From contig NC_059346.1 of the NCBI RefSeq assembly GCF_019703515.2, forward strand, positions 11,130,501-11,194,500: a stretch of 64,000 bases of DNA. Reading direction: 5' to 3'. Positions 34,890 through 48,164 of the stretch are shown piece after piece. Position 1 is the first letter of the stretch. The number at the start of each line of letters is the position of its first letter. The notes under the pieces are model-generated. The model saw only the letters and a list, made by a program, of their open reading frames with translations. It was not told where the DNA came from and made no database searches. Origin of the DNA: Myxocyprinus asiaticus (lineage: Eukaryota; Chordata; Actinopteri; Cypriniformes; Catostomidae). The position numbers and the translations under genes were made by a program.

Positions 34890-35997
34890 ATAAAAATCAT
34901 ATAAAAAGTTATAGTTACAAAAGCTATAACACTCCATAAGCATTACATTTTCAAAGGGTCACCCCCAATTGTTTTTTCTTTTTTTTCTTTTTGAGATGTT
35001 AACAATTATGTACACATTGCACATCACTAAAACAGAACCCATTATGATAGCACTCATTATGTTTAATATTAAGGGGAAAGGGGAATCTTTTTGAGCCATT
35101 TCTTTCTTCTGGGACTGTCAATTTAAAAGAGTATACATGTCTTATTGTTTAATACTTATACTTACTTATATCCTGAAATGAGTGTAAGTAACACAATCCT
35201 TGCACTCTTGCACATTTCATGTCTAAACATAGTCTCACTGAAGCAATAATTGTGTAACCAATTGAGAACCTCTTAGGAGACACTGTCATAGAAATTATCT
35301 CTAATCAAACGGTCTGGGGTAGCGGATGCCTTTTTTTCTGCTTTATCTGGACAAAAGATTATCAGCATTTGCATGTATTTTAAATACTAGCAACAGATGA
35401 ATCTCTCAGAGGGCCCTTTAAAAGTTGTACTGATGACCATGAAACCTTTGTTTGGCCCGAGAAGGCCTTGTAGCCATTATTAAAAAGACCTTGTTATCTT
35501 GTAGAACCATACAATATGAAATATTTGGTGGGGTCTGGGGTCTTTAAATCCGTATAATTAGCTAACTTACAAATGCACTTCTAATGAAATAAAATTACAA
35601 AATGTGCACTATTTCAGAAGTCTTAGTAAATATTTTACCTGTAGAAAAAAGACAGATAGATGTAGGACATATTGAAAGGGTTGTCCTTTTACTAAAAATA
35701 GCTTCTTTTTTTATTTACTTTGATCTTAAGAAAATGCTTTTTGAGGCCAATCACTTGTAGTCAGTTTCAACAAACCTCTTATATTAATAAAAGGTTTAGT
35801 GATAATATTATGGATGCACCGATATATCCGCTGCTGATATTTATCAACCAGTTATTGACCAAATTAAAACTACTGGCATATCTATAATAAGCAGATATGA
35901 AAAACCGATGGTTTATTTATAAGTAATTAGTAACACACTTTGTGAAAAATTTGTGAATTCAAATGCACAAATCAAGATATAATCATAGCCACAATAT
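34890..35997. other. Non-coding stretch
   Basis: No gene or clear repeat is recognised. Confidence 0.35.
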
Positions 35998-36147
35998 GTA
36001 CACTTCCTGGCCAAAAAAAAATAAATAATAAGTTGCCGTTTGGATTTAAATAAGCAGATACTTAAGAGCTTACATATAATTGGATCATTATTGTAGTGAT
36101 TAATATGTTTCAGCTGGCAACAATCCTCGTGATGTCATAGTGACTTG

Positions 36148-36505
36148 TCTCAATCCGAGTGGCGGAGGATGAATCTCAGTTGCCTCCGTATCTGAGACCG
36201 TCAACCCGCGCATCTTATCACGTGGCTTGTTGAGCGCATTACCGCGGAGACATAGCGCATGTGAAGGCTTCACGCTATGCGCCGCAGCATCCACGCACAA
36301 CTCACCACGGTCCCCACCGAGAGCGAACCACATTATAGCGACCACGAGGAGATTACCCCATGTGACTCTACCCTCCCTAGCAACCAGGCCAATTTGGTTG
36401 CTTAAGAGACCTGGCTGGAGTCACTCAGCATGCCCTGGGAATCAAACTCACGAACTACAGGGGTGGTAGTCAGCGTCTTTTCTCGCTGAGCTACCCAGGC
36501 CCCCA
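36148..36505 (-). mobile_element. tRNA-derived SINE, copy 1
   Basis: On the minus strand the head carries an A-box-like TAGCTCAGCGAG and a B-box-like GTTCGTGAGTTTGATTCCC, the internal Pol III promoter. The body includes a GTTGCTAGGGAGGGTAGAGT block. It shares head and body with 42800-43222 and is shorter at the tail. Confidence 0.75.
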
Positions 36506-36565
36506 GCTTCTCATTTCTTAAATAACTACGTCGGAAGACGTATCCCGTGGTCGTGGATTTTTTTT

Positions 36566-37249
36566 TACTGTGCTTCAGAAGGGGCAAATTATTGGCCTAC
36601 CTCAAGCAAAGAAAACATCTAAGGAGATTGCTGAAATCACTGGAATTGGGTTAAAAACAGTCAACGCAGATGACAAACCTTTGCAGATGAAATGTGGTGG
36701 TTACCTCCCCCCCATCCCCCCTGGAATCTATGCCCCTGGATCCACCCATCATGCATAGTGCCCACTGTACAAGCCTCTGGAGGCAGTGTTATGATCTGAG
36801 GTTGCTTCAGTTGGACAGGTCTAGGCTCAGCAACGTTATACGACAATAAAATGAATTCAGTTGACAACCTGAATGTACTGAATGACCAGGTTATCCCATC
36901 AATGGATTTTTTCTTTCCTGATGGCACGGGCATATTCCAGGATGACAATGCCAAGATTCATCGGGCTAAAATTGTGAAAGAGTGGTTCAGGGACCATGAG
37001 GAATCATTTTCACACATGAATTGGCCACCACAGAGCCCTGACCTTAACCTCATTGAAAGTCTTTGGGATGTGCTGGAGAAAACTTTACAGAGTGGTTCGA
37101 CTCGCCCATCATCAATACAAGATCTCGGCCAAAAATGTATGCAACTCTGGATGGAAATAAATGTTGTGCCGTTGCATAAGGTTGTTGAAACAATGCCACG
37201 ACGAATGGGCACCGTAATCAAAGCTAAAGGCGGTCCAACTAAATATTAG
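36566..37249 (+). pseudogene. Tc1 transposase, middle deleted
   Basis: The N-terminal piece (about 36566-36660) reads VLQKGQIIGLPQAKKTSKEI followed by an AEITGIGLKTV helix-turn-helix segment. A large gap removes the region with the first catalytic Asp. The C-terminal piece (36851-37249) has the second Asp in FQDDNAKIH and the Glu motif as [11 protein letters not shown], ending KAKGGPTKY. Not functional. Confidence 0.8.
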
Positions 37250-37270
37250 AGTATGCAACATTTTGGCACT

Positions 37271-38870
37271 CCTAAGAACATGTATTTAATTTTTATTCTG
37301 TCTCTTTCTCACATTAATGTGGATAAAACCTATAAAAAGATTACATGATGAGGGGAAACTATCTAAAACGCTTTGAAACCAGCAGACTTTGACTTCTGAG
37401 ATATCGGTATGGTATTCATTAATGATGCAATATGGCTTTGTGCGATTACTAAACCTTAAAAGGCTGCATTTTAAACAGCAAAAACAAAAGTACAAAAAAG
37501 TTTTAGAAGTACAAAATAACCTTTTTTAATATAAAAAATCATGTTATCATATTTAGTGATTTTTTTGTATCTTTTTATCTGTCAAAATCACTGTGGCTCT
37601 TTTTAAAATTGTCATGTGTTCAACAGATCCAATGTTCAATGGAAATTATTTATTGTTAGAACAGAGAAAAATCTTTTGTACCTCTTTGTAAATTTTTTAA
37701 GCATTCCTAAGTAAAACAGTGATCTGATAACAAAATAAGTTAAGTCTGACAGCAAAATAAGTTGCGAAATATCAGTTTCGTTATCGTTATTGGCCTATAG
37801 TAGTATAGTTCATACTGGTGCATCCCAAGATAATAATTTTCTTAACTTACTGTAAATGGTTTGTTCCAACATAGCACTGAGCTGTAAATGCCATATGAGG
37901 GATCACTCTTTTCATAAACTCCTCGCAGTAGACAATCAAAAATGTATTTTGCACTGTTAAGAAAAAAAAAAAAAAAAAAAACATACATTGTTCCATTGTC
38001 ACTGTATACTGATTGCAAAAAAAAAATACAATTATTTAATCTGAATTCACCATGCTTGTCATGGTCACCAATGTAGTTACATGCGTTTTGGTTGCATAAT
38101 GGTGTATTTTCAGCATCTACCAGCAGGGGCTATCAACTGAAGCTGACCAGTCAAACCTTAACCCCCGGGTTTTTAGTGGTATTAAAATTATGGCATTTGT
38201 ATTGGGCAAAATTTGTATTATGCCCTTGCATAAAAGATAAGTCATCAGTAATTTTGGTCTATTTTCTTGAAAGAGAAAGATTAAGGTAAATTTTAAAGGC
38301 ATGTATCTGCTAGCATAAAGATAGTAACCCCTTTTACTGGTGTGGGCCTAGCTGTGGAGGACGTGAGATTTAAGAACATTCTAGCAGATAATTGATTATT
38401 ATCATTATAATAATAATAATAATTAATTTTTCTTTATTTATCACACATTATACATTTTTGCACATATACGGTGAAATTCTTCTTTTTCACATATGAAAGA
38501 AGGATTTCACATTATGGAAGAAGGTGTCCCTTGATGCAAAATAATTAGTTGTGTAAATTGACCTAAATTTCACGAGTGGGATCTTGCTTATTGTCAGTGT
38601 GCCGTAATTGTTAGGTGTCTCTGCCAGTCTGTTGTTAGCAGGATAAGCTGTGCTTTGTTTATGGAAGAGCTGACAGTGCAGGGCCTTTGTTGTTCATCCA
38701 TTGCGTCCCCCCATGTCCCTCCCCTTCACTCCGTCTGCCTGCAAAACCAACAACAATAACAACTACATCAGCCCCAACAACAACTCTCTCTTTCACCCAC
38801 AGGCCTGCAAAAGCTCTCTGTTAGTGGGAGGGATGTGGATATGGTGTGAAATGTGTCATGGTTCAGATGT
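37271..38870. other. Non-coding stretch
   Basis: No gene is supported. A poly(A) lies at 37961-37981, and an AATAAT-rich repeat near 38405-38520 looks like an old interspersed repeat. Confidence 0.35.
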
Positions 38871-39336
38871 TAAAGGGATAGTTTACCCAAAAATGAAAAT
38901 TCTCTCATCATTTACTCACCCTTATGCCATCCCAGATGTGTTTGACTTTCTTTCTTCAGCAGAACACAAATGAAGATTTTTAGAAGAATTTCTCAGCTCT
39001 GTAGGTACATACAATGCTAGTGAATGATGGCCAGAACTTTGAAGGTCCAAAAAGCATATAAAGTCAGCATAAAAGTAATTCATAAGATTCCAGTGGTTAA
39101 ATCCATATCTTCAGAAGCAATATGATAGGTGTGGGTGAGAAACAGATCAATATGTAAGTCCTTTTTTTACTATCAATCTCCACTTTCACTTTCATATTCT
39201 TCTTTTGTTTTTGGCGATTTGCATTATTTGTGCATTTCGCCACCTACTGGGCAGAGAGTTGGATTTATAGTAAAAAAGGAATTAAATATTGATCTGTTTC
39301 TCACACACACCTATAACATTGCATATGAAGTTATGG
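38871..39336. mobile_element. Fold-back MITE, GGGATAGTTCACCC family, right-truncated copy
   Basis: It starts TAAAGGGATAGTTTACCCAA and contains the two inner arms around a GTTTTTGGCGATTTGC core, but stops near 39336 without the right terminus. Confidence 0.7.
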
Positions 39337-41098
39337 GGCCAGTTGTTTTTTTTTATAACTATAATGGAAACAAGCATTTGACAGCTAATTTGTTTCAGGC
39401 AGTTGTGTATCATCTCTACTGAATAGGAGTCTATATGCTACAATCTAACACCTGAACGTCTCCATGGTTACATTTCCTACCTCCACACTTTAAATATGCA
39501 TTCCTTTTGATGAAATTATTATTATTATTATTATTATTAGGAGTATAGTCTAATCTTTACTTGCCTGGCAGAGTTTTCTTCCATGTACTTGCATTAAAAC
39601 CACTGTACATGGTGCAGGCTGTCCTCTTCTGGCTATTAACTGGCTTTGCTTTGACAGTGGTTGTGTAAGTACTCTCTGTTCCCCTGGTGCTTCACAGTTA
39701 GAGGTTATTTTTCCATTCTGAAGCAAGAGGCTCATGATGGGAAAAACAGATCACAACCCAGAGGTGAGAGGTACACTGGAACATCAATAAATGCAATGTA
39801 CAGTTTTAAAGCAACTCCACCTAAGCATGTAATTATCATATTTAGAAACCAGATCATCACTAGAATCCATTCTTAAAAATATGGCTAAATGGTTTGGATA
39901 AATTTATGGTATTAAAAGAAGTTGCTTAAAGCCACATATTGGTCAAATAGATGTATTATGTATACTCTATATGTCAAAAATGGCCTAGTTCAATTGTCAT
40001 TTGTACATAAAGAAATTAATAACATCTGATGGAGAATACAGAAACAGCACATTCGTTTTTGAGAAAAGTATAAAACTGTCCACTTTATTTAATGTTAATA
40101 TATTTTGCAAGTATCTTGTCTGGTTTCTTGGTAGAAAACCATTTGCCCATCATTTTGTCTTGTCAAATTCATACATCACTGGTTTGTGGTTTGCCAGTTA
40201 TCATAGTTGGCTAGTATTTGTACAGCAATATAAGCAATAATTACTAATTTTTAAATACATGCAGTGGGTAGAAAAACATAAAAATTAACTACGCAATCTC
40301 AGCAGATTTTGTCATTCACTTTTATCTATTTCAAAACCAAGACTAGACATACATGATTACTAACTTATTTTGCCCGAACATGACATGAAAAAAAACAAAA
40401 CAATAAAACAAAAAGGCCTTAACAACTAATTTTGTACTACAAAGGTCCCAATGTTTTTTTTTTTTTTTTTTTCATTAAAATTTTGTGTGATTTATGAGCT
40501 TGTCACTTTGATGACAAAGTGTCCGGAGAGGCTTCAGTGAAACGAGTGAGCTGTTTTATTGTTTTAACTTGTTCTCTAGAGGGGATCCTGGTCAGGGCTG
40601 TTAAAACAATGAGGTTCAAATTTAAAATATACAAAATGCAGGGATGTACTTGCTAAGACATCATGTGGTAAAGAACTTTCCCTTTGCTCTGTGTTGATGA
40701 GTGTGGGACGTTAAGTGAACGAGGTGTTGGAATAAATTAAAAGAAGCAGGCCTCATAATCATGTCAGCCATATTGTCTCATACTGTTGTCAATATTAATT
40801 GCAAGTCAAATACTGTAGGCTAACAGAGGTACAATATAAAACAGAGCCTATTATCTGAAATACTGACAATGTAAAACATGTTTCTGGTTTAATGCAAGTT
40901 ACACTTAATCAACAACATTTGTGGCACAATGGTGATTACCAGAAAGAAAGAAAAAACTTGCCCCTCGTTTATTAAAATAAAAAAGTGGTTACAGTAAGAC
41001 AATGGAAGTGAATGGAAAGTGAATATAAAGTTATATCCAATACCAGGATTACAGGGTTTTGTTGTCATGACAACAAAGTTATAATACTGGATATAACT
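39337..41098. other. Non-coding stretch
   Basis: No gene is supported. (ATT)n lies at 39518-39540 and poly(T) at 40455-40472. The block around 40965-41095 resembles part of the TTAAAGGAATAT MITE family. Confidence 0.3.
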
Positions 41099-42799
41099 AT
41101 AACTGTTTTCCAGGGACAGTCCCGGTTTTTGACGGTCTGTCCCTGACTGGAGCTGTCCCCGGAAATGTCCCCGTTTTTATTGCGCAATCAAAACAGTCCT
41201 CTAAGTGAAAATACATGGCAAGAAAGCCTCTACTGAGGCCTACTGGCAATAAGGTTAATTGTGTGCTGTTTATTTTGACCAACAGAGGGGGCTGCTCGCT
41301 ATCCACCTTTTTCCTACATCCCATGCTTAGCGCGAAATGTGGGCGTTACTTCCGTTGTCAAGTAAACACAGCTGTTGTTGCCGTTCTTCCATTCATTCTT
41401 CCATTGCTTTGTTGGGATTTTGAGGAGAGCGTGTATGATTTCATGAGGACATACATCAATCACTATATCAGTGTGTACTGAATGATAATAAACTGCAAAA
41501 AAAATTAATAAATCATAAAGACAAAGAAAGCACGAACAAAAATGGTGTGCTGTTTCTCCCAGATGCAGTTGAGATTTAACCTAAGCACAAACGCAACATT
41601 TCGAGCAAAATTTTTGTTTGTTTTAGTGGAGTACCTGTGTCAGTTCAGTTTAAGATGTGTGCACTTGTCATCTTGTCACGCTGCATGTTCCAATCAGACA
41701 GACACACTGATGAAGAGCCATGAGGTGCTCATCCATGGGTATGCAATTTCTTTTTCAGTTTTGGTTGTTTCCTTTTAAATCCGCACTTAAGTTTAAACTT
41801 TTGTTTGGTGGGTGATTGACTGGGACAGCGCATCAAGATGGCGTTTTAAACCTCAAATTCGATTTGGTTTTTGACTACCTCTGTATTCTTTTTTACCCTC
41901 CGTTTACAATTATATTTAGCGCTGACCATTAAGTCCCCAGTAAGACCCCCAGGAAAAAGGTGGATAGCAGCTTTAAGTCATTTGTCTTCCTTTACTGATT
42001 ACTTGTTCGTGCCAGTTTTGCCATTAAGAATAGGACCAGGATGTAAACGTTTGCTGGGTAAACTTCAACAGCGGTGAATGGGAGTGAATGGGAGATCACA
42101 GCACATATTATTTTCATTTACCCATTTGCTCAAAGACCAAAAGAAAAAATCCAATATTACTTTTGAAAGACTTTCCAGAAGAGTTAAAAAACAGAGAGCG
42201 GTGGATTAAGCAAGTCAGATGGGAGAAGATGCCAAATTTACTGACAATCTCTCATCAGCTGTAATCGAAACCCCCTCGCAGCTGTGGTAATTCGTTTTTT
42301 AAAACTAATTCCAGGGTAATATAACACAAAATATAATGTTATAAACTTACACTCAATATTTTAAAAATGTATAATATAAAAAAAAAAATCGAAAGATTTA
42401 TGCTAATAATTAAGGTGGAAACACATCACAGTCTGTGAAAAAGTTCTATTGAAAAGAAACATCGTCATCGTTAACAGCTACGAGGTGAGGTACATATGTT
42501 ATAAAGAAGTTATATTGTTACGCATTATATAAAATAAGAATACAACATTAATAACATGGAAAAATAAATGAAATGTATAATAAAGTATCTGCAGAGAACA
42601 ACAATAAATTTAAGTAATCACATTACAGCATAGATTACATTGCACCTTGCTGGGAAACAAGTTGAAAAGAAGCATCATAACGCATAAGAGTTGATCAAGA
42701 AAAACAGGTCCATATGAGATAACTGATAGAAACAGTTAGGTGAAATATTGTAATAATAATAATAAAATATTTTGTATTATTATTATTATTTTATTTATT
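41099..42799. other. Possible old hAT-like repeat and anonymous DNA
   Basis: The start (TTCCAGGGACAGTCCCGG) and blocks rich in GTCCCC resemble a DNA-transposon end. A similar end occurs in inverse near 46300-46413 (GCCCCCATTTTTCATTTCAG). If these pair, everything between is nested. I could not confirm this. Confidence 0.3.
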
Positions 42800-43222
42800 T
42801 ATTTTATCCCCTTTTCTCCCAATTTGGAATGCCCAATTCCCACTACTAAGTAGGTCCTCGTGGTGGCGCAGTTACTCACCTTAATCCAGGTGGTGGAGGA
42901 CGAGTCTTAGTTGCCTCCGCTTCCGAGACCGTCAATCAACTTATCACGTGGCTCGTCGTGCATGACACCACAGAGACTCTGCATGTGGAGGCTCATGCTA
43001 CTCTCCGCGATCTACGCACAACTTACCACGCGCCCCATTGAGAGCGAGAACCACTAATCGTGACCACGAGGAGTTTACCCCATGTGACTCTAACCTCCCT
43101 AGCAACCGGGCCAATTTGGTTGCTTAGGAGACCTGGCTGGAGTCACTCAGCACACCCTGGATTCAAACTCACGACTCCAGGGGTGGTAGTCAGCGTCAAT
43201 ACTCGCTGAGCTAACCAGGCAC
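42800..43222 (-). mobile_element. tRNA-derived SINE, copy 2
   Basis: The minus-strand head at about 43222 has TAGCTCAGCGAG and a diverged B box. The body has GTTGCTAGGGAGGTTAGAGT, and the tail ends in GGGAGAAAAGGGGATAAAAT. It is longer than the copy at 36148 and is flanked by (ATT)n. Confidence 0.75.
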
Positions 43223-44450
43223 TATTATTATTATTATTATTATTATAATTATTATATAATATTGAATATCTTTGTGTCATGACTACAAAGTGGAAAAAAT
43301 CCCCAACAATATGAGGCGTTTGGGGGCAATCCCCCCTTCAGAAATGAATTTCAGGCACTGATATTGTCCATAGTGTAAGTGTTTCATATGATTTCAGTTG
43401 TAATGCTGAGAGAGATGGTAGTCAAATGAGCTCATTTCTTTTGAAATTTCTCTGCTAGTTTGCCAGCAAGCAAATTAGTAGCCTACTGTCTTACTTTTAG
43501 GAAAGTGCCAGGTAAAGGTGAAGGAAAAGAGGAGAAGAGAAGGAATTTTAGAAGAGAGTAAGAAGAGTGATGTAAAGAGTGTGACAAAGGCCAGGTGTCC
43601 CTGTGCTGTGGAGTCAGCTGCAATAGTTCCTTTATTCAACCATTGTTTATATGTGTTTGTTAAATTTAACAAACTTTTATACCACAGTGTCATCTGCTGT
43701 ATACAGTGCAGAAAAGACTGAACTCATGTAACAGAAGATAATTTAAAACGATCAACTTTACCTGTGTATCGGAATTTCACTGAGACATATTCAGCAGAGT
43801 ATGATATACTGTACCATAGTTCATCACATTCAGGGTTGGGAGGGTTACTTTTGAAATGTATTCCACTACAGATTACAGAATACATGCTGTAAAATGTAAT
43901 TTGTAATGTATTCCGTTAGATTACTCAAGGTCAGTAACGTATTCTAAATACTTTGGATTACTTCTTCAGCACTGGTAGATTTTTTCACTTGTTTTGAATA
44001 TTAAAAACTCTGAAAGTACAGTAAGACAAAATACACGTTAAAAATACATTCTCTGAAAAACCTAAATATCTTATGCAGTGTTGTTTCTAAAACAAGATAA
44101 ATCAAACTGATCTTGTTTTAAGGATTTTTAAATATTTTTACAGGAAAATACAAAAATTATCATCAAGAATAAGATTTTTGTCCTAATATCAAAGGTCTTA
44201 CTAGAAAAAAGAAATTATGATCCAACGTGAATTTTCTTGATAAAAAATATGATCGTGCCTGGTAACGTGCATGTAAAATGGCTAGAAATAGCATTTTAGC
44301 TTAGCATAAAGCTGACAATTTACACAAGATTTATTTATATTTCTTCTGCTCCAAACTTCAAACTTACTTCTCTGTCTGCTCGTATGAATGTAACACATCA
44401 TAAGAAAGTGTTTTACCACTGTTCAAATGCACTTTGGATCGTATCATTTA

Positions 44451-46034
44451 CAGGTGCATCTCAATAAATTAGAATGTCGTGGAAAAGTTCATTTATTTCA
44501 GTAATTCAACTCAAATTGTGAAACTCATGTATTAAATAAATTCAATGCACACAGACTGAAGTAGTTTAAGTCTTTGGTTCTTTTAATTGTGATGATTTTG
44601 GCTCACATTTAACAAAAACCCACCAATTCACCATCTCAAAAAATTAGAATACATCATAAGACCAATAAAAAAAACATTTTTAGTGAATTGTTGGCCTTCT
44701 GGAAAGTATGTTCATTTACTGTATATGTACTCAATACTTGGTAGGGGCTCCTTTTGCTTTAATTACTGCCTCAATTCGGCGTGGCATGGAGGTGATCAGT
44801 TTGTGGCACTGCTGAGGTGGCATGGAAGCCCAGGTTTCTTTGACAGTGGCCTTCAGCTCATCTGCACTTTTTGGTCTCTTGTTTCTCATTTCCCTCTTGA
44901 CAATACCCCATAGATTCTCTATGGGGTTCAGGTCTGGTGAGTTTGCTGGCCAGTCAAGCACACCAACACCATGGTCATTTAACCAACTTTTGGTGCTTTT
45001 GGCAGTGTGGGCAGGTGCCAAATCCTGCTGGAAAATGAAATCAGCATCTTTAAAAAGCTGGTCAGCAGAAGGAAGCATGAAGTGCTCCAAAATTTCTTGG
45101 TAAACGGGTGCAGTGACTTTGGTTTTCAAAAAACACAATGGACCTACACCAGCAGATGACATTGCATCCCAAATCATCACAGACTGTGAAAACTTAACAC
45201 TGGACTTCAAGCAACTTGGGCTATGAGCTTCTCCACCCTTCCTCCAGACTCTAGGACCTTGGTTTCCAAATGAAATACAAAACTTGCTCTCACCTGAAGA
45301 GAGGACTTTGGACCACTGGGCAACAGTCCAGTTCTTCTTCTTCTTAGCCCAGGTAAGACGCCTCTGATGTTGTCTGTGGTTCAGGAGTGGCTTAACAAGA
45401 GGAATACGACAGCTGTAGCCAAATTCCTTGACACGTCTGTGTGTGGTGGCTCTTGATGCCTTGACCCCAGCCTCAGTCCATTCCTTGTGAAGTTCACCCA
45501 AATTCTTGAATCGATTTTGCTTGACAATTCTCATAAGGCTGCGATTCTCTCGGTTGGTTGTGCATCTTTTTCTTCCACACTTTTTCCTTCCACTCAACTT
45601 TCTGTTAACATGCTTGGATACAGCACTCTGTGAACAGCCAGCTTATTTGGCAATGAATGTTTGTGGCTTACCCTCCTTGTGAAGGGTGTCAATGATTGTC
45701 TTCTGGACAACTGTCAGATCAGCAGTCTTCCTCATGATTGTGTAGCCTAGTGAACCAAACTGAGAGACCATTTTGAAGGCTCAGGAAACCTTTGCAGGTG
45801 TTTTGAGTTGATTAGCTGATTGGCATGTCACCATATTCTAATTTTTTGAGATAGTGAATTGGTGGGTTTTTGTTAAATGTGAGCCAAAATCATCACAATT
45901 AAAAGAACCAAAGACTTAAACTACTTCAGTCTGTGTGCACTGAATTTATTTAATACACGAGTTTCACAATTTGAGTTGAATTACTGAAATAAATGAACTT
46001 TTCCACGACATTCTAATTTATTGAGATGCACCTG
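44451..46034 (-). mobile_element. Tc1-like transposon with ~190-bp terminal inverted repeats
   Basis: It starts CAGGTGCATCTCAATAAATT and ends with the exact inverse, with TA at 44449-44450 and 46035-46036. The inverted match extends from about 44451-44650 to 45843-46034, much longer than usual short Tc1 ends. A full-length transposase frame with two visible faults lies on the minus strand. Confidence 0.9.
44731..45771 (-). pseudogene. Tc1 transposase with stop and lost first catalytic Asp
   Basis: The frame runs from an ATG at 45771 (a second in-frame ATG at 45735 starts MRKTADL) to 44731, interrupted by one TAA at 45645-45643 in the N-terminal DNA-binding region. The helix-turn-helix segment and GRKRCTTNRENRSL linker are present. 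At the first catalytic position the sequence is SSGESKF (codon GGT at 45294-45292) where the family has Asp. The second Asp (QQDLAPAHTAK) and Glu (SPDLNPIENLW) are intact with 34 residues between. It has about 345 sense codons. The missing Asp would abolish catalysis even with readthrough. Confidence 0.88.
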
Positions 46035-46254
46035 TATATGGATAAATGTTTTCCATCTGAAAGGACTAAATATTAAATGGAACAAATGACAATAAAATGC
46101 AAAGTAATCTCTTCAGTAATCAAAAAACTTTTTGAATGTACTGTATTCTAATTACCAATGGTTTAAATTGTAAATGTAGTGGAATACAGTTACTTATATT
46201 TCATATTTTAAATATGTAATCCCATTACATGTATTTCATTACTCCCCAACACTG

Positions 46255-47225
46255 ATAACATTACTATATTCACCATAGTCAAAATACTTAACATCCGAAT
46301 TGTCCCCCTTTTTTAAATCATAGATAAGTAACATGAAATTTCAATGACATATTTACCACTAAACTAGAAATGCCCCCATTTTTCATTTCAGAAATCTGGT
46401 CACCTTATTGTAAATTGCAGTAGTATGTCTTATGCTCTGTTCTTCAAGCAAATTATCCTTAAAACACAGGTTGCATATTTGGCAAGATATAATTAATTTA
46501 AGTAATTAACTGAAATATAAGATTATGAGCTGCTCAGTGGAATTAATTTACCTGTAATCTGGACATATGTTTAAATACAGGAATGTTCTCTATTACAGTA
46601 TCTCAACAGTGTAAAAAGTGGTAACCTGCATTTGTTCTATTTCTACCTGATCTAATCCTTCAAATGTGTTTTGTTGTTTGTGCAACCCAATGTATTCATG
46701 TTGATTCAGTGATGTTAAATAATATTTTGGAGTTAAATAAAACCAATTAATTTAATAACCACATGGAACACATTTTCAGTGTAAATAACTTCAGCTATAC
46801 AGTAGTAAATTATTTCTTATATATTAAGTATTATTATAATTTTTTAATTATATAGAAAATAATAACAACAAAAACTTGCTGCCACAATGCTGTGGTGTAG
46901 TGAATTCTTGCTTGTGGGTTGCTATGCGGTTGCTAGGGTGTTCTGGGTGGTTGCTAAGGCATTGCTAGGTGGTTAATATGGTGTTCTTTGTGGTTTCTAG
47001 GTGGTTGTTCACTGGCTGAAGTCAAAAGAGCTCAACCCCAAGTTTCTACAATTTTGGTCTCTAGATATGGATTGAGTCCCTCCATCAATGTACATACAGA
47101 AATTTTTGGTCTGATTTCTTATAAACGTAACATCTCCCTTTTAAAAACTGCTTGATTTGCAGAATCATTTATGTCCATAGAACAAATTGTGTGGTACAAT
47201 TTTTGTACCAAACTTTAAATATTAG
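46255..47225. other. Non-coding stretch with GGTTGCTAGG repeats
   Basis: A block at about 46915-47010 has several imperfect copies of GGTTGCTAGGGTGTTCTGGG. An inverse relative lies at 58045-58140. Otherwise I see nothing recognisable. Confidence 0.4.
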
Positions 47226-48078
47226 GCATGGTTGGAAGGGTTACTTTAAAAAATATATTCCACTACAGATTACAGAATACCTGCTGAAAATTTTTATTTG
47301 TAACGTATTCCGTTAGATTACTCAAGATCAGTAACGTAATCTAAATACTTTGGATTACTTTTTCAGCACTGGCAGATTTATTTACTTCTTTTGACTATAA
47401 ATACATTAATAACAAAAAGTTATTATTATTATTTAATTATTATTATTATTTTAAAAAAATCTGCCAGTACAGTAAGACAAAGTACACATATTAAAAATAC
47501 ATTCTCTGAAAAAAGACAACAAGATAAAGCAAATGTATCTTGTAAGGATTTTCAGATATTTTTACAGGAAAACAATAGAAGAATTATCATCAAGAATAGG
47601 ATTTTTGTAGTACACCATTGCCCTAATTACTAGAGAAAAAGAAAATTATGATTCCAACATGGATTTTATTGGTAGAAAAAAATATAATCGTGCCTGGTAA
47701 CAGGTGCATTTAAAAGGGCTAGAAATAGCATTATAGCTTAGCATAAAGCTACAGTAAATATTCACCTGACAATTTACACAAGGTATACTATTTCTGCTGC
47801 TCCAAACTTGCTTAAAACCCCCCACAGAGTGTACAGAACGACATCTTTTTCTGATCACATAATTCATGGATAAATATTTTTAAACTGAATAGAATAAATA
47901 CTACATGAAACAAAGAACAATAAAATGCAAAGTAATCTCTTCAGTAATCAAAATACTTTTTGAATGTAACTGTATTCTGATTACCAACTTAAACTGTAGT
48001 GGAAGATAGTTAATAATAATATTTTGTATTTTAAATACGTAATCCTATTACATGTATTCTGTTACTCCCCAACCCTGT
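47226..48078. mobile_element. GGGTTGGGA-type MITE, copy 2
   Basis: It begins with a degraded ATGGTTGGAAGGGTTACTTT and ends TACTCCCCAACCCTG. The interior parallels copy 1 (CCACTACAGATTACAGAATA; TTAGATTACTCAAGATCAGT). It contains an (ATT)n tract. Confidence 0.7.
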
Positions 48079-48164
48079 TCTTATGGTTAGGGAATTTTTT
48101 TTTTTTAATTTACAGCAAAAGCAATAGTGATGCTTGCCTTAGAAAGCAACACTAATAAAGGATT

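Larger units (their letters stand above)
35999..37270 (+). mobile_element. Tc1-like transposon carrying a SINE, internally deleted
   Basis: The left end ACACTTCCTGGCCAAAAAAA follows a TA. A SINE is inserted at about 36148-36505, inside the 5' untranslated part. Transposase pieces follow on the plus strand. The right TIR is not clearly preserved after 37250. Confidence 0.7.
43832..46254. mobile_element. GGGTTGGGA-type MITE, copy 1, split by a Tc1 element
   Basis: The left part (43832-44450) begins CAGGGTTGGGAGGGTTACTT. The right part (46037-46254) ends TACTCCCCAACACTG, the inverse of the start. An uninterrupted relative lies at 47226-48078. The interior is non-coding; the superfamily is uncertain (possibly hAT). 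Confidence 0.7.

Noticed and set aside
36400..36505. tRNA gene on the minus strand
   Set aside because: A and B boxes are present but the cloverleaf is not; the unit extends into a SINE body and has a second copy at 42800-43222.
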